This document shows, piece by piece, positions 11,067 to 22,188 of a DNA stretch of 64,000 nt; position 1 is the stretch's first letter; the number at the start of each line of letters is the position of its first letter. Position numbers and translations under genes: made by a program. Where the stretch lies: assembly GCF_003597675.1 (NCBI RefSeq), contig NZ_CP030827.1, forward strand, positions 2,046,001 through 2,110,000, in the 5' to 3' direction. The DNA is from Neorhizobium sp. NCHU2750 (GTDB taxonomy: Bacteria > Pseudomonadota > Alphaproteobacteria > Rhizobiales > Rhizobiaceae). Under the pieces are notes generated by a model. The model was not told the origin of the DNA and searched no databases. It was given only the letters and a program-made list of their open reading frames with translations.

Positions 11067-12356
11067 ATGACGGAAATAAGCGCAAATCTCGCTCTCGGTG
11101 AAAAGAAGGTCGACCTGCCGGTTCGCTCCGGAACGATCGGTCCGGATGTCATCGACATCGGCGCGCTCTACAAGCAGACGGGTGCATTCACTTACGACCC
11201 CGGGTTTACCTCGACCGCTTCATGCGAGTCCGGCATCACCTATATCGATGGTGATGAAGGCGTGCTGCTTCACCGCGGTTACCCGATCGAACAGCTGGCT
11301 GAACACGGCGACTTCCTGGAAACCTGCTACCTGCTTCTCTACGGCGAACTGCCGACGGCAGCGCAGAAGAAGGATTTCGATCATCGCGTGACCAATCACA
11401 CGATGGTTCACGAGCAGATGAGCCGCTTCTTCACCGGCTTCCGCCGCGACGCCCATCCGATGGCCGTCATGGTGGCAACCGTCGGCGCGCTCTCCGCTTT
11501 CTATCACGACTCGACCGACATCACCGATCCGCATCAGCGCATGGTCGCTTCCCTGCGCATGATCGCCAAGATGCCGACGATCGCGGCAATGGCCTACAAA
11601 TACCACATCGGCCAGCCCTTCGTGTATCCGCAGAACAATCTCGACTATGCGTCGAACTTCCTGCGCATGTGCTTTGCCGTTCCCTGCGAAGACTACAAGG
11701 TGAACCCGGTTCTGGCCCGCGCCATGGACCGCATCTTCATCCTGCATGCCGATCACGAGCAGAACGCATCGACCTCGACGGTTCGCCTTGCCGGTTCTTC
11801 GGGTGCCAATCCGTTTGCCTGTATCGCCGCCGGCATTGCATGCCTCTGGGGCCCCGCTCACGGCGGCGCCAACGAAGCAGCACTCAACATGCTCCAGGAA
11901 ATCGGCTCGGTCGACAAGATCCCGGAATACATTGCCCGCGCCAAGGACAAGAACGATCCGTTCCGCCTGATGGGCTTCGGTCACCGCGTCTACAAGAACT
12001 ACGATCCGCGCGCCAAGATCATGCAGAAGACCACGCATGAGGTTCTGGCCGAGCTCGGTCACAAGGACGATCCGCTTCTGCAGGTCGCCATGGAACTCGA
12101 AAAGATCGCCCTCACGGACGAATACTTCATCGAGAAGAAGCTCTATCCGAATATCGACTTCTATTCGGGCATCACCCTGAAGGCCATGGGCTTCCCCACG
12201 ACCATGTTCACGGTTCTCTTCGCCGTCGCCCGTACCGTCGGCTGGATCGCCCAGTGGGCCGAGATGATCGAAGATCCGCAGCAGCGTATCGGTCGCCCGC
12301 GCCAACTCTATACCGGCGAGCCGAAGCGCGATTACGTACCGGTTTCGAAGCGCTAA
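11067..12356 (+). CDS. gltA: Type II citrate synthase
   Basis: Citrate synthase condenses acetyl-CoA with oxaloacetate at the entry to the TCA cycle. The 429-aa protein shows the type II hallmarks: N-terminal beta-strand domain with [22 protein letters not shown], catalytic HADHEQNAS, and the [14 protein letters not shown] substrate loop. The ATG at 11067 ([14 protein letters not shown]) is preceded by TTGGAGGATCAGA, a good ribosome binding site; in-frame ATGs further upstream lack one. It is divergent from comEC and convergent with lpxB, with a shared bidirectional terminator at 12377-12410. Confidence 0.97.
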   Translation: MTEISANLALGEKKVDLPVRSGTIGPDVIDIGALYKQTGAFTYDPGFTSTASCESGITYIDGDEGVLLHRGYPIEQLAEHGDFLETCYLLLYGELPTAAQKKDFDHRVTNHTMVHEQMSRFFTGFRRDAHPMAVMVATVGALSAFYHDSTDITDPHQRMVASLRMIAKMPTIAAMAYKYHIGQPFVYPQNNLDYASNFLRMCFAVPCEDYKVNPVLARAMDRIFILHADHEQNASTSTVRLAGSSGANPFACIAAGIACLWGPAHGGANEAALNMLQEIGSVDKIPEYIARAKDKNDPFRLMGFGHRVYKNYDPRAKIMQKTTHEVLAELGHKDDPLLQVAMELEKIALTDEYFIEKKLYPNIDFYSGITLKAMGFPTTMFTVLFAVARTVGWIAQWAEMIEDPQQRIGRPRQLYTGEPKRDYVPVSKR

Positions 12357-12376
12357 GCTTCAACGGACAAGACAAA

Positions 12377-12410
12377 CAAAAAAACCCGGTCAGAAATGGC
12401 TGGGTTTTTT
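12377..12410. terminator. Bidirectional terminator between gltA and lpxB
   Basis: The stem ACCCGGTCA / TGGCTGGGT (9 bp with two G-T pairs, GAAA loop) is flanked by an A tract on one side and TTTTTT on the other, so both strands show the intrinsic terminator pattern. The hairpin includes the lpxB stop codon (12390-12392), placing the end of lpxB inside the terminator stem. Confidence 0.85.
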
Positions 12411-13568
12411 CGTGTTCAGCAGATCAAGGACGGCGCCGGCAGCCGCCTCCCCGGGCGGGATGGGCACCTGCAGCCGTTGCCAGGCAAGGTCGAACCCTTC
12501 GAGCATGGCCCGGCGCTGCAACGTATCGCCGGAAAGCCGCTCGACCCAGCGGCAGAGGCTCGCGGGACGAACCACCTCATTGATATATTCCGGCACCACC
12601 GCATAATCGGCAATCAGGTTGGGCAAGGCGCCCGTCCAGATCTTGATGCGGCCCGCCAGAAGCTTGATCAGCCAGTCCGTCTTGTAGGCGGATACGACGG
12701 GAACGGTCGAAAGCCCAAGCTCGAGGAGGACCGTACCGGACGCGGCCATGGCTGCATCGGCCTCGGCGAATGCAGTCCACTTACCCTGTGTATCGACCGT
12801 CACCTCGATTGGCAGATCGCAGCCTGCAATCAGTTCCCGCACCAGCGCCTCGCGCCTCGGCACGGTCGGCAGCAGGAAGCGCGTCGGACCATTGCGGCGC
12901 TGAAACTCGCGTGCAGCCCCGATGAATTCCGGCAGCAGGCTCTTGATCTCGGCCGAGCGAGAACCCGGCAGGAGCATGATCGTCTTCTGCTCACCGGCTT
13001 CTTTTACCGGCCGAAGCGCGCGCAAGGCACGCACCTTGAGAAGATCGGCATCATTGCTCAGCCGGTGTCCGACAAATATCGTTTCCGGCCCGCCAAGCTG
13101 CGCCATTGCCTCAGGCTCGAAGGGAAGCACCGCAAGCACGCGATCGACGTATGGCACCATCGCCTTGGCGCGGTATTCCTTCCAGGCCCACACGCTCGGA
13201 CAGACATAATTGACGATCGGCAGGTCGGGCAAAGCCGCCCTCACCTTCTTCGCCACCCGATGGGTGAAATCCGGGCTGTCGATGATGATCAGCAGGTCGG
13301 GACGCGCCGCCGCAATCGCAGCCGCCGTCTGGCCGATCCGCTTCATCAGCTTCGGCAGGCGCGACAGGACCTGGGTCAACCCCATGATCGAAAGCTCGGA
13401 GAAATCGAACAGCGAGTGAAGCCCCTGCGCCGTCAATGCATCACCGCCGACGCCGACGAGTTCCACCGGACCGCCGTAGCGAAGCTTGAGCGCCGCGATC
13501 AGATCGCCACCCAGCAGATCCCCGGAAACCTCACCGGCAATGACGGCAACCTTCAGCGGCGCATTCAT
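12390..13568 (-). CDS. lpxB: Lipid-A-disaccharide synthase
   Basis: LpxB joins UDP-2,3-diacylglucosamine to lipid X to form the lipid A disaccharide. The 392-aa GT19 enzyme opens with VAVIAGEVSGDLLGGDLI and has the family signatures VDSPDFTHRVAKKV-like (IIIDSPDFTHRVAKK), YVCPSVWAWKEYRAK and FVGHRLSNDAD. The start overlaps the lpxI stop by 4 nt (ATGA), so it is translationally coupled and last in the rpsB-to-lpxB series. It accepts the product of LpxI, its immediate neighbour. Confidence 0.96.
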   Translation of the reverse strand: MNAPLKVAVIAGEVSGDLLGGDLIAALKLRYGGPVELVGVGGDALTAQGLHSLFDFSELSIMGLTQVLSRLPKLMKRIGQTAAAIAAARPDLLIIIDSPDFTHRVAKKVRAALPDLPIVNYVCPSVWAWKEYRAKAMVPYVDRVLAVLPFEPEAMAQLGGPETIFVGHRLSNDADLLKVRALRALRPVKEAGEQKTIMLLPGSRSAEIKSLLPEFIGAAREFQRRNGPTRFLLPTVPRREALVRELIAGCDLPIEVTVDTQGKWTAFAEADAAMAASGTVLLELGLSTVPVVSAYKTDWLIKLLAGRIKIWTGALPNLIADYAVVPEYINEVVRPASLCRWVERLSGDTLQRRAMLEGFDLAWQRLQVPIPPGEAAAGAVLDLLNTKKPSHF

Positions 13569-14449
13569 TTGAGACCTCCTTTGGGCAGTTCCGGATCTAT
13601 GCCGCAGACGAAGATGCCGGCAGCATCGGCAGCCGCAATGACCGCCTCCTCTTCCAGCACCAACGCGCCGCCCGCCTCTACCGCGACACCGGCAAGTCCG
13701 GCCTTCGCCGCATTCTCGATCGTGGAAGGGCCGATCGTCGGCAGATCCGCACGCATGTCCTGCTGCGGCTTGCAGAGCTTGACGAGCACGCCGCGCCGCC
13801 GCGCCGATATCCGTCCCTCGGCTCGAAGCGAGGCGACCCGCTGCAGCATCGAATCGGTGCCCTCGACGCCTTCGAGCGCAATCACGCGGCCGCCCACGGA
13901 AACCGCGCCCTGGCCGATATCGAGATGGCCGAGCATGCGCGCAGCCTCGGTTGCCTTGTCGATGTCGCGAAGATCGTCACCGGCCGGAGACATGCGGCCC
14001 AGCGGCCCGATCCGGGCAAGCAGCCCCGGCGCAATGTCATGCGCACCAACCACCTCGCAGCCCATCGCCTCGATGAGCTGGATGACCATCTGCAGCACGG
14101 TGTCATCACCGTGTGACAACAGCGTCCTGACGACCGATGGCATTTTCAGGATCGTCTTGAAGGTTGGACGGATATCGCGCCAATCCGGCCGGCGAACGAC
14201 GCCACCGGACATGACCACGCGGCCGACGCCCTTCTGCTTGAAGGATTTTTCGATATCGGCGAGATTTCCGACGCCAAGCGAGATCGTTTCAAAGCCATCA
14301 AAGGGATGGCTCGCCTCGTCCTTGAGCGCGATGATGAACGGATCTTCGCCGCCAGCCCGAGCGGCCTCGGCGATGCGCAGCGGCAGGAGCCCTCGCCCGG
14401 CGATGATCGCCAGGCGCCCCTTATGAGCCACGCCCGGCGCGCCGGCCAT
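13565..14449 (-). CDS. lpxI: UDP-2,3-diacylglucosamine diphosphatase LpxI
   Basis: LpxI hydrolyses UDP-2,3-diacylglucosamine to lipid X. It is the alphaproteobacterial replacement for LpxH. The 294-aa protein has the DUF1009/LpxI pattern: GRLAIIAGRGLLPLRIAEAA, GVGRVVMSGGVVRRPDW, and a C-terminal catalytic region with GTDSMLQRVASLR, KLCKPQQDMRADLPTIGP and GVAVEAGGALVLEEE. It lies between lpxA (5-nt gap) and lpxB (4-nt overlap), matching its place in the pathway. Confidence 0.93.
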   Translation of the reverse strand: MAGAPGVAHKGRLAIIAGRGLLPLRIAEAARAGGEDPFIIALKDEASHPFDGFETISLGVGNLADIEKSFKQKGVGRVVMSGGVVRRPDWRDIRPTFKTILKMPSVVRTLLSHGDDTVLQMVIQLIEAMGCEVVGAHDIAPGLLARIGPLGRMSPAGDDLRDIDKATEAARMLGHLDIGQGAVSVGGRVIALEGVEGTDSMLQRVASLRAEGRISARRRGVLVKLCKPQQDMRADLPTIGPSTIENAAKAGLAGVAVEAGGALVLEEEAVIAAADAAGIFVCGIDPELPKGGLK

Positions 14450-14454
14450 GAGGC

Positions 14455-15270
14455 TCAGGCCTTCCTACGGAAAGGCGAGGAAATGGCCCGATCGCTGTCT
14501 GCAGTGATGAAGTCGATGATTTCCATCGCTTCGGCGCAATCGACGTAATCGTCATGGATTGCCGCCGCATTCGCCCGGATATTACCTTCGCCTTCGAAAA
14601 TATCCTTGAAGGCGCGTCGAACGCGATGGATCGTCTGCTTCTCTACGCCCGCACGCGTCATGCCGACCACGTTGAGCCCGCCGAGAACACCCGGATTGCC
14701 GTTCAGCATGCCATAGGGGATGACGTCGTAGTTGACGGCCGAAAGCCCACCGATGAACGCCTGCCGACCGATACGGGTGAACTGATGCACCGCGCAGCCG
14801 CCGCCGAGGATCGCCCGGTCGCCCACATGCACATGCCCGGCCAGCATCACGTTGTTGGACATGATGATATCGCTGCCGAGCTGGCAGTCATGGGCGACGT
14901 GACTGTTGGCGAGGAACAGGCAATTGTCGCCGACGACGGTCTTGCCGCCGCCACCGACCGTGCCGGTATTCATCGTCACGCCTTCGCGCATGGTGCAATT
15001 GGCACCGATCGTCAGCGTCGAACCTTCGCCCGCCTCGTGCAGGCTCTGCGATGTTCCGCCGATCACGGCCATCTGGAAGATTTTGCATCCCTTGCCGATC
15101 ACGGTCCTGCCCGTGACGACAGCATGGGAAGCGACTTCCACATCATCGCCGAGAACGACGTTCGGGCCGATATGGCTGAACGGCCCGACGACGACATTCT
15201 CTCCGATCACGGCTCCATCTTCGACGACAGCGAGCGGATGAACGCGCGCGCTAGACGCAATGGTGCTCAT
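14455..15270 (-). CDS. lpxA: UDP-N-acetylglucosamine O-acyltransferase
   Basis: LpxA transfers a hydroxyacyl chain from ACP to the 3-OH of UDP-GlcNAc, the first lipid A step. The 271-aa protein is a left-handed beta-helix built of hexapeptide repeats ([22 protein letters not shown] and onward). It contains the catalytic-His segment [27 protein letters not shown] and the [22 protein letters not shown] region. A C-terminal alpha-helical acyl-ACP-binding domain follows. Its ATG overlaps the fabZ stop by 4 nt. The chain-length specificity cannot be read from the sequence. Confidence 0.96.
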   Translation of the reverse strand: MSTIASSARVHPLAVVEDGAVIGENVVVGPFSHIGPNVVLGDDVEVASHAVVTGRTVIGKGCKIFQMAVIGGTSQSLHEAGEGSTLTIGANCTMREGVTMNTGTVGGGGKTVVGDNCLFLANSHVAHDCQLGSDIIMSNNVMLAGHVHVGDRAILGGGCAVHQFTRIGRQAFIGGLSAVNYDVIPYGMLNGNPGVLGGLNVVGMTRAGVEKQTIHRVRRAFKDIFEGEGNIRANAAAIHDDYVDCAEAMEIIDFITADSDRAISSPFRRKA

Positions 15271-15734
15271 TCTTTTTCCTCATGGACGATCATGGCGCCG
15301 ATATCGGCTTCCGCCACCAGCGCGCCGTCGACCTTCGCGTCACAATGAAATTTCCAGATATTGGCACGCTGCTTCTGTTTGACGACATGGAACTCGACGC
15401 GATCGCCCGGCACGACCGGCTTGCGGAAGCGGGCATTGTCGATCGTCATGAAGTAGACGAGATTGCCGCCCTCACCCTGCTTGCGCGCGCAGATAGCGCC
15501 GGCCGTCTGGGCCATGGCTTCGACGAGAAGCACGCCCGGCATGATTGGCCGCTCGGGAAAATGTCCTTGGAAATGCGGCTCGTTGGCAGTCACGTTCTTG
15601 ATGCCGATCGCCGAATTGTCGCCGTCGATATCGATGATTTTGTCGACCAGAAGAAACGGATAACGGTGAGGCAAAAGCGTCATGATTTCCTGAATGTCGG
15701 CCGCGCCGAGCTCCGGCTTGGTCTCATCAGTCAT
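15267..15734 (-). CDS. fabZ: 3-hydroxyacyl-ACP dehydratase
   Basis: FabZ dehydrates 3-hydroxyacyl-ACP in fatty-acid elongation and so competes with LpxA/LpxD for the same hydroxyacyl-ACP pool. The 155-aa hot-dog protein shows the catalytic His in [14 protein letters not shown] and the catalytic Glu in [20 protein letters not shown]. It overlaps the lpxD stop by 8 nt and the lpxA start by 4 nt, so lpxD-fabZ-lpxA must be translated as a coupled unit. Confidence 0.97.
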   Translation of the reverse strand: MTDETKPELGAADIQEIMTLLPHRYPFLLVDKIIDIDGDNSAIGIKNVTANEPHFQGHFPERPIMPGVLLVEAMAQTAGAICARKQGEGGNLVYFMTIDNARFRKPVVPGDRVEFHVVKQKQRANIWKFHCDAKVDGALVAEADIGAMIVHEEKE

Positions 15735-16794
15735 TTGTAGTCTCTCCTTTGCGTTTTGCTCTCTCGTCGGCCTGAGCCATCTTCTCCGCCATCTCGCGGA
15801 GAAACACCTTCATCGGTCGGGCCGGTATGCCGCCATATGTAACTCCCGGCGGGACATTTGCCACCACGCCGCTCATGGCCGCAATCTGCACGCCGTCGCC
15901 GATGGTGATATGGCCGTTTATGCCCGATGCGCCACCGATGAGCACGCCATTGCCGATCTTGGTTGACCCGGCAATGCCCGCGCCCGACGCGATACCGCAA
16001 TGGCGTCCGATCTGCACGTTATGCGCGATCTGGACATGATTGTCGATCTTCGTTCCTTCACCGATCACGGTATCGTCCATCGCACCGCGGTCGACCGTGG
16101 TATTCGCCCCGATCTCCACATTGTCCTGGATGATGACGCGGCCGATCTGCACGATCTTCAGCATGCCGCGCGGTCCCGGCGCAAAGCCGAAACCGTCCTG
16201 CCCGATCCGCGCACCGTTATGGATGATGACATTGTTGCCGATCAGCGCCGCAATGACGCTGGCGCCGGCCGCAATCGTGGTATTGCGTCCGATCTGCACA
16301 TCCGCGCCGATCACCGCCCCCGCTCCGATGCGGCTGCCCGACCCGATATGCGCGCCCGCGCCGACAACGGCCATCGGTTCGACGATCACGCCATCTTCGA
16401 GCTTCGCGGTCACGTCGACATAAGCGGCAGGTGAAATCCCATCCGGCTCGGATGTGATTGCCGTCGGCCGCATTGCCTGCGGATGCAGCAGCGCACCGGC
16501 CATCGCAAAGGCACCATGCGGCGTCTTGGTGGAGAGTACGGCAATGTGCCCGGGCACCATGCTGACGAGGCCAGGATCGCAAATGATCGCGGATGCCCGA
16601 CAGGTTTCGAGCTCGTGGCGGCTCTTGCGTGACAGGATGTAGCAAACCTGCCCGTCCTGTGCCCGACCGACCGGCGACACGGAACGGATGATGCGGTCGC
16701 CCGCGCTTTCATCCAAGAGAACAGCCCCAAGATGGGCTGCCAGCTCTTTCAAGCTCACGCCATCGTGGGGCGGAAAGAAATTGTTGTGATCCAT
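15727..16794 (-). CDS. lpxD: UDP-3-O-(3-hydroxyacyl)glucosamine N-acyltransferase
   Basis: LpxD adds the N-linked hydroxyacyl chain in lipid A synthesis. From the ATG at 16794 ([14 protein letters not shown]) the product is 355 aa, the family length. An in-frame ATG at 16818 would add eight residues. An N-terminal uridine-binding domain ([19 protein letters not shown]) is followed by a long hexapeptide-repeat beta-helix. The catalytic His lies in the [19 protein letters not shown] segment. A C-terminal helix ([19 protein letters not shown]) ends the protein. It lies 50 nt after bamA; the skp gene that sits between them in enterobacteria is absent. Confidence 0.95.
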   Translation of the reverse strand: MDHNNFFPPHDGVSLKELAAHLGAVLLDESAGDRIIRSVSPVGRAQDGQVCYILSRKSRHELETCRASAIICDPGLVSMVPGHIAVLSTKTPHGAFAMAGALLHPQAMRPTAITSEPDGISPAAYVDVTAKLEDGVIVEPMAVVGAGAHIGSGSRIGAGAVIGADVQIGRNTTIAAGASVIAALIGNNVIIHNGARIGQDGFGFAPGPRGMLKIVQIGRVIIQDNVEIGANTTVDRGAMDDTVIGEGTKIDNHVQIAHNVQIGRHCGIASGAGIAGSTKIGNGVLIGGASGINGHITIGDGVQIAAMSGVVANVPPGVTYGGIPARPMKVFLREMAEKMAQADERAKRKGETTND

Positions 16795-16844
16795 AAAGCC
16801 AAAGCTCCGGACAGGCATCCGGCCGCTTGCGCGGCCGGATCCGA

Positions 16845-19214
16845 TCAGAACTGGTTCGCCATGCTGAAGCGGAATTCCTGGGTCTTGTCGTAGTCTTCCT
16901 TGACGACCGGAATTGCATAGTCAAAGCGAAGGTTACCAAACGGCGAGGCCCACATCACGCCCGCACCAACCGATGCGCGCCAAGCCATGCCCGCGCCCTC
17001 AATCGTGTCGCCGTGCTTCTCGACGTCATTGCCGTAGAGCGTGCCGGCGTCGGCAAACGCAGCAAGGCGCAGGCCGATATCCTGAGGCACTGCCGGCATC
17101 GGCATCGACATTTCAGCCGAGGCGTTGAAGTAGGTCGTACCACCCAGCGCATCGCCGTGATTCTTCGTACGTGGGCCGATACCGTCGTTCTCGAAGCCAC
17201 GGATCTGACGACCGCCGATGGTGAACTGGTCGAAGACGTTCAGGTTGTCGCCAGTTGCCATGACATGGCCGGCGCCGATGGCCAACGATCCGATCAGATC
17301 GGCTTCGGTCGACAGCGTCTGGAAGTAACGGGCACGACCGGACAGCTTGTAGAACTCCGAATCGCCACCGAGACCGGCAAACTCATGCGTGAAGCTTGCA
17401 TAGACGCCTTCGCGCGGCAGTGTCTGGCTATCCAGCGTGTTGTAGGTCAGCGTCTGCGAGATCGACGACTGCGTGTAGCTGCCGTGCTCGATCATATCCA
17501 GATAGGTATTCGAGACGTTGTCGTCGGAGGTGTAAGGCGTATCGTCGTCGCCGAATGCACCATCGTCAGAATATTTGATCGTCTTGTAGGTATAGCGGAA
17601 CGTCGTCGCCAGATCTTCGGTGATCGGAGCGGTCACGCGCAGCGTGATACCCTGTTCCTCATAGTCGTAGTAATCGTTGGCCGAGGTCTCGTTGCGGAAG
17701 ATATCGAAACCGGCAGCCAGGCGATAACCGAGGAAGTAGGGCTCGGTGAACGACAGCGTGTAGGTACGCGCATCATCCAGACCGCCACCGACAGCGACGC
17801 GGACATACTGGCCACGGCCCAGGAAGTTCTTTTCTTCGACCGAAGCTTCGAGAATGAATCCGTCGCCGCCGGCTGAGTAACCTGCGCCGATACCGAACGA
17901 ACCCGTCGACTGGTCTTCGACATTCACCACCACAACGACGCGGTCCGGAGCGCTGCCCTGCTGCGTCGTGATGTTGACGGAAGTGAAGTAACCCAGGGCT
18001 TCGAGGCGACGCTTGGCGCGCGCGATCATTTCCTGGTTGAAGGCATCGCCTTCGCTGAAGTCGAATTCGCGACGGATGACATAGTCACGCGTACGGGTGT
18101 TGCCATGAATGTCGATACGTTCGACATAGGCGCGCTCACCCTGATCAACCATGTAGGACACGCCGACCGTGTTGGTCTGCATGTTGCGGTCGCCGCGGGG
18201 CGTCACGCGTGCAAACGGATAACCCTGCGAGGCAACACGTTTGGAAATGGCTTCCATCGTCTTCTGGATCTGGCGGGCGTCATAGGGCGCACCTGCCTTC
18301 GTCTCCACAAGCCCCTTCAGATCGTCGCCGCTGACGCCTTCCACGCTCGATTCGACATTGATGTCGCCGAACGTGTAATGCGCGCCTTCCTCGACCGTGA
18401 AGGTGATGGTGTACTTGTTGGTCGCCGGATCCAGAACCGCATTCGACGAAACGACGCGGAAATCCGGATAGCCGTGATTGTAGTAGAACTGACGCAGCGA
18501 GTCTTCGTCGACGCGCAGCTTGTCTTCGCTATAGACGTCCTTACGGGTCAGGAACGAGAGCGGACCGGTTTCCTTGGTCGCGATGACCGACTTCAGGCGG
18601 CCGTCGCCATAGGCGTGGTTACCGACGAAGCTGATATCCGCAATCTTGGTACGGTCACCTTCGGTGATGTTGAAGGCGATGTTGACGCGACCGGAACCGA
18701 CATTGGCGGTCTGCGTTGTGATCTCGACATCGCTGCGGCCGATCGCCTTGTAGGCTTCACGGATGCGCTCGACGTCGGCATTGACCATCGCCTGGTTATA
18801 CGGACCAAGCGGCTGGGTCTGGACGACGCCAAGAAGCTTGTCGTCCTTGATCTTGCGGTTACCGTTGAAGACAACCTGGTTGACCAGATTGTTCTCGCTG
18901 ACGGTAACGATCAGCGAGCTTCCGGAGACGCTGATCTTCACATTGGAGAAATAGCCGGTCGAATAAAGCCGCTTGACCGATTCATCGATATCCGAGGCGG
19001 AAAAGGCAACGCCCGGCTGGATCGTGATGTTGGAACGGACAGCTTCCTCACCGGCGCGCTGAGCGCCATGCACCTGGACGTTGCGGATTACCGCAGCCTC
19101 GGCCTTCGGAGCGCTTGCAAGCACAACGACACCCGCGCCCGACGCGACAACACTAGCAGACAGCGCAAACGCCGACACTGCGTTCAAAAACTTTGAACCA
19201 GCCTTCATTTTCAA
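16845..19214 (-). CDS. bamA: Outer membrane protein assembly factor BamA
   Basis: BamA inserts beta-barrel proteins into the outer membrane. The 789-aa precursor has a signal peptide ([34 protein letters not shown] split around residue 36). Five POTRA domains follow (starting [20 protein letters not shown]; the fifth includes [20 protein letters not shown]). A 16-strand barrel then contains the VRGF-like loop motif [12 protein letters not shown] and ends in the terminal Phe of SMANQF. It follows rseP with a 188-bp gap that is large enough for its own promoter. Confidence 0.97.
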   Translation of the reverse strand: MKMKAGSKFLNAVSAFALSASVVASGAGVVVLASAPKAEAAVIRNVQVHGAQRAGEEAVRSNITIQPGVAFSASDIDESVKRLYSTGYFSNVKISVSGSSLIVTVSENNLVNQVVFNGNRKIKDDKLLGVVQTQPLGPYNQAMVNADVERIREAYKAIGRSDVEITTQTANVGSGRVNIAFNITEGDRTKIADISFVGNHAYGDGRLKSVIATKETGPLSFLTRKDVYSEDKLRVDEDSLRQFYYNHGYPDFRVVSSNAVLDPATNKYTITFTVEEGAHYTFGDINVESSVEGVSGDDLKGLVETKAGAPYDARQIQKTMEAISKRVASQGYPFARVTPRGDRNMQTNTVGVSYMVDQGERAYVERIDIHGNTRTRDYVIRREFDFSEGDAFNQEMIARAKRRLEALGYFTSVNITTQQGSAPDRVVVVVNVEDQSTGSFGIGAGYSAGGDGFILEASVEEKNFLGRGQYVRVAVGGGLDDARTYTLSFTEPYFLGYRLAAGFDIFRNETSANDYYDYEEQGITLRVTAPITEDLATTFRYTYKTIKYSDDGAFGDDDTPYTSDDNVSNTYLDMIEHGSYTQSSISQTLTYNTLDSQTLPREGVYASFTHEFAGLGGDSEFYKLSGRARYFQTLSTEADLIGSLAIGAGHVMATGDNLNVFDQFTIGGRQIRGFENDGIGPRTKNHGDALGGTTYFNASAEMSMPMPAVPQDIGLRLAAFADAGTLYGNDVEKHGDTIEGAGMAWRASVGAGVMWASPFGNLRFDYAIPVVKEDYDKTQEFRFSMANQF

Positions 19215-19402
19215 TTCTTACCTTTTCCCGTTGTCCCTCGGCGGGTGGAGCCCGACTCCGGCCACGTGTGTCGTTTTACCTTCTTTTGCCCTACAAGCAA
19301 GCTATCGCGTTAATTTCTATTTACTTCCTTTTGAGGCGTGACCTTGAGGCCACGCAACTTTGTAAACATGGTGAACAAACGGTTTATTCACCCGCGCCTG
19401 CT

Positions 19403-20524
19403 TCAGCCAATCAGGTTGGTGATGTCGTTGAAGGTGGCGAACACCATCAGACTGAGCACCATCGCCAGACCAATCCGGAATGCGATCTCCTGGGCACCGG
19501 CACCCAGGGGCCTCCCCCTCACGGCTTCTATTGCGTAGAAAACCAAATGCCCGCCGTCAAGCACCGGAACCGGCATCAGGTTCAAAAGTCCAATGGAAAC
19601 TGACAGAACGGCTGCAAGCTGGATGACGGCCGCGAAGCCGAGGCTGGCCATCTGGCCGGAAGCCTGCGCCACCCGCACGGGACCACCCAGCTGATCCGCC
19701 TTCATTCGCCCGGTGACGAGGTTTCCGATGTAACGGAAAGTTCCGGTGATGATATTGCCGGTCTCCTTGACCCCTTCGGCGACCGCCTGAACCGGCGTGA
19801 AGGTCTCAAGGCGGAAATTGCCGCGCTCCTCATTGGTGACGACGCCGATCAGCCCGAGCTCGACCTTGTTGCCGAACTGGTCGGTGATCTCGGTCCGCTT
19901 CGGCACCATGGGAAGCTGAAGATCCTGCCCGTTGCGCTGCACGGTGACGACGATCTGCGTCTCGGGCCGGATGCTGACATAGCGACGCACGTCGTCGAAT
20001 GTAGTGACCTTCTCTCCATCGAGCGCTACCAGACGGTCTCCCGGCTGAACGCCGGCCGCGGCAGCCGCACTGTCGGGCCGCACCTCGGCCACGACCGGAT
20101 CGGCAATCATCTTGCCGTAGACGGAAAACAGCACCGCGAAAATGAAGATCGCCAGGATGAAGTTTGCAATCGGTCCGGCGGCCACGGTTGCCGCCCGCTT
20201 CCACAGCTTGGCCCCGGCCAGTGTCTGCGCCCTGTCGGCCTCGCTCATAGTCGATACGCTCTGCGCGTCCGGCAGGCTCGATGCATCCTCGTCGCCGAAG
20301 AACTTCACATAGCCCCCGAGCGGAATGGCGGAAATCTTCCAGCGCGTCCCGTGGCCGTCGGTAAAGCCGATCAGTTCCGGCCCGAACCCCACGGAAAACG
20401 CCGTCACGCGAATACCGCTCCAGCGTCCCACGAGGTAGTGGCCCATCTCGTGAACGAAGACGAGAAGGGACAGGACCAGCACGAAGGGGATGATGTAGCT
20501 GGCAATGAAGCTGAGGATGACCAT
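19403..20524 (-). CDS. rseP: RIP metalloprotease RseP (site-2 protease)
   Basis: This intramembrane zinc protease cleaves single-pass membrane proteins, in model organisms anti-sigma factors and signal-peptide remnants. The zinc site HEMGH covers residues 25-29 in the first membrane helix. A PDZ domain lies at about residues 130-190 (GVQPGDRLVALDGEKV). The third ligand motif LMPVPVLDGGHLVFYAIE sits in a late helix. At 373 aa it has a single evident PDZ domain, shorter than the two-PDZ E. coli enzyme; this matches the MmpA/RseP type of alphaproteobacteria. It is flanked by cdsA and bamA. Confidence 0.93.
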   Translation of the reverse strand: MVILSFIASYIIPFVLVLSLLVFVHEMGHYLVGRWSGIRVTAFSVGFGPELIGFTDGHGTRWKISAIPLGGYVKFFGDEDASSLPDAQSVSTMSEADRAQTLAGAKLWKRAATVAAGPIANFILAIFIFAVLFSVYGKMIADPVVAEVRPDSAAAAAGVQPGDRLVALDGEKVTTFDDVRRYVSIRPETQIVVTVQRNGQDLQLPMVPKRTEITDQFGNKVELGLIGVVTNEERGNFRLETFTPVQAVAEGVKETGNIITGTFRYIGNLVTGRMKADQLGGPVRVAQASGQMASLGFAAVIQLAAVLSVSIGLLNLMPVPVLDGGHLVFYAIEAVRGRPLGAGAQEIAFRIGLAMVLSLMVFATFNDITNLIG

Positions 20525-20563
20525 CAGTAGTTCCGCTCGATGTTACGTTGTCCGGCCGGCAAC

Positions 20564-21397
20564 TTACAGGCCGAAGAGGAAGGCGGCGACCGAAATGCTA
20601 GCATGGTCTTTCATCGCCGCATCCACAAGCGTCAATAGAAACGCCAGAAAGCAGGCGAAAACCAGACCGTCGACGCGGTCCATGACACCACCGTGCCCGG
20701 GAATGAGATGGCTTGAATCCTTCACGCCGAATCGGCGCTTGATGAAGGATTCGAACAGGTCGCCGATCTGGCTGGCGACCGACAGCAGAAATGCCAGGGC
20801 CATCGTCCAGAGCGACAGTTGTGAAAACACGACAAGCGTCAGGATCGCGCTGGCGACAACCCCTGCCACCGTGCCGCCTATCGCACCGGACCACGTCTTG
20901 CCGGGCGAAATGCGTGGCGCAAGCTTCGGCCCACCGATCGCCCGTCCGACGAAATAGGCGAGAATATCGGTTCCCCAGACGATCGCGAAAATGAACAGCA
21001 TCGCCACGAAACCGGCCTGATTGTCGCCGCGGATTGCCGCAAGCGATATGCCGCTCAGGCCGGCATAGACGATACCTGCCGGCAGCCACCATGATCCCCG
21101 CGCAAAAAGTGCCACCAGGATAGCCGTGATCGTGCCGCCGCAAAGCAGCGGCATCAGCAGGTCACCGTCATAGAGGACGATATTGCAGGCGATCAGCAGC
21201 ACGATCATCCAGCCGAATGCATTCGCCTTGAAATGCATTTCGGGGAGCTTGGTAATCGTCGACCACTCGTAATAGACGAGAACGGCGATGACGGCGGCAA
21301 CGATGTCGAACGGCAGGCCGCCCGACCAGGTGGCCGAAAGCACCACCGCAGCCAGCACGATCGCCGAGATGATGCGAAGCTTGAGCTCTCTGCTCAT
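20564..21397 (-). CDS. cdsA: Phosphatidate cytidylyltransferase
   Basis: CdsA makes CDP-diacylglycerol from phosphatidic acid and CTP for all phospholipid synthesis. The 277-aa protein has about eight membrane helices and the signature RFGVKDSSHLIPGHGGVMDRVDG near its C-terminus, with the preceding SPGKTWSGAIGG motif. Its start codon shares one base with the uppS stop. The ispC/dxr gene often found between cdsA and rseP elsewhere is not here. Confidence 0.95.
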   Translation of the reverse strand: MSRELKLRIISAIVLAAVVLSATWSGGLPFDIVAAVIAVLVYYEWSTITKLPEMHFKANAFGWMIVLLIACNIVLYDGDLLMPLLCGGTITAILVALFARGSWWLPAGIVYAGLSGISLAAIRGDNQAGFVAMLFIFAIVWGTDILAYFVGRAIGGPKLAPRISPGKTWSGAIGGTVAGVVASAILTLVVFSQLSLWTMALAFLLSVASQIGDLFESFIKRRFGVKDSSHLIPGHGGVMDRVDGLVFACFLAFLLTLVDAAMKDHASISVAAFLFGL

Positions 21398-22140
21398 CAG
21401 CCCACGACCGCCGCGGGCCTTGCAGAAAGCCCGCCAAAGCGCCTGTCGCGCGAGGCATATATCTTCAGTGCCTCGATGAACAAGGCACGATCGAAATCCG
21501 GCCAGTAATCGGGCATGAAGACGAATTCGGCATAGGCCGCCTGCCAGAGCAGGAAATTCGACAGCCGTTCTTCACCGCTGGTGCGAATGATGAGATCCGG
21601 ATCGGGTATGCCCGCTGTATCGAGATGGGCATCGATCATCTCGGACGAGATCGCACCGGGCTCTATCAACCCGGCCTTGACCTTCTGCGTGATCCGGCTG
21701 ACAGCCCGCGCGATCTCGTCACGCGACCCGTAATTGAAGGCGATGACCAGCGTCAGTCCGGTATTGTTGCGCGTCGTCTCCTCGGCTTCGAGAAGAAGAG
21801 GCAATATATCGCCGCGCAGCTTCTCGCGTTCGCCGATCACCCGGATACGGACGTTCTCGCGGTGAAGTTCGGCAAGGTCGCGGCGGATGAAACGTCGCAG
21901 AAGCCCCAGAAGGTCACTGACCTCGGCCTCCGGCCGGCTCCAGTTTTCCGACGAAAAGGCAAACAGCGTCAGATACTTGATGCCGATATCGCCCGCTGTG
22001 CGGACGGCTTCCTTGACGGCCTCCACGCCCTTGCTGTGTCCCATCGTCCTGGCAAGGCCGCGTTTATTGGCCCACCGTCCGTTGCCGTCCATGATGATGG
22101 CAACATGTTCAGGGATGATCGCAATGTCTGGCGTCAGCAT
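21397..22140 (-). CDS. uppS: Undecaprenyl diphosphate synthase (cis-prenyltransferase)
   Basis: UppS elongates farnesyl diphosphate to C55 undecaprenyl diphosphate, the carrier for peptidoglycan and polysaccharide units. The 247-aa enzyme has the diphosphate-binding [18 protein letters not shown] motif, then [11 protein letters not shown], and the C-terminal signature [24 protein letters not shown]. It follows frr by 48 nt and abuts cdsA. Length and motifs are complete. Confidence 0.96.
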   Translation of the reverse strand: MLTPDIAIIPEHVAIIMDGNGRWANKRGLARTMGHSKGVEAVKEAVRTAGDIGIKYLTLFAFSSENWSRPEAEVSDLLGLLRRFIRRDLAELHRENVRIRVIGEREKLRGDILPLLLEAEETTRNNTGLTLVIAFNYGSRDEIARAVSRITQKVKAGLIEPGAISSEMIDAHLDTAGIPDPDLIIRTSGEERLSNFLLWQAAYAEFVFMPDYWPDFDRALFIEALKIYASRDRRFGGLSARPAAVVG

Positions 22141-22188
22141 ATCCTATGCAATTCCTTCAACGACCAAGGGAGGGCAAGTATAGCCACC

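Noticed and set aside
12396..14426. A 676-codon plus-strand frame opposite lpxB/lpxI.
   Set aside because: It is antisense to well-supported lipid A genes and has biased, low-complexity composition.
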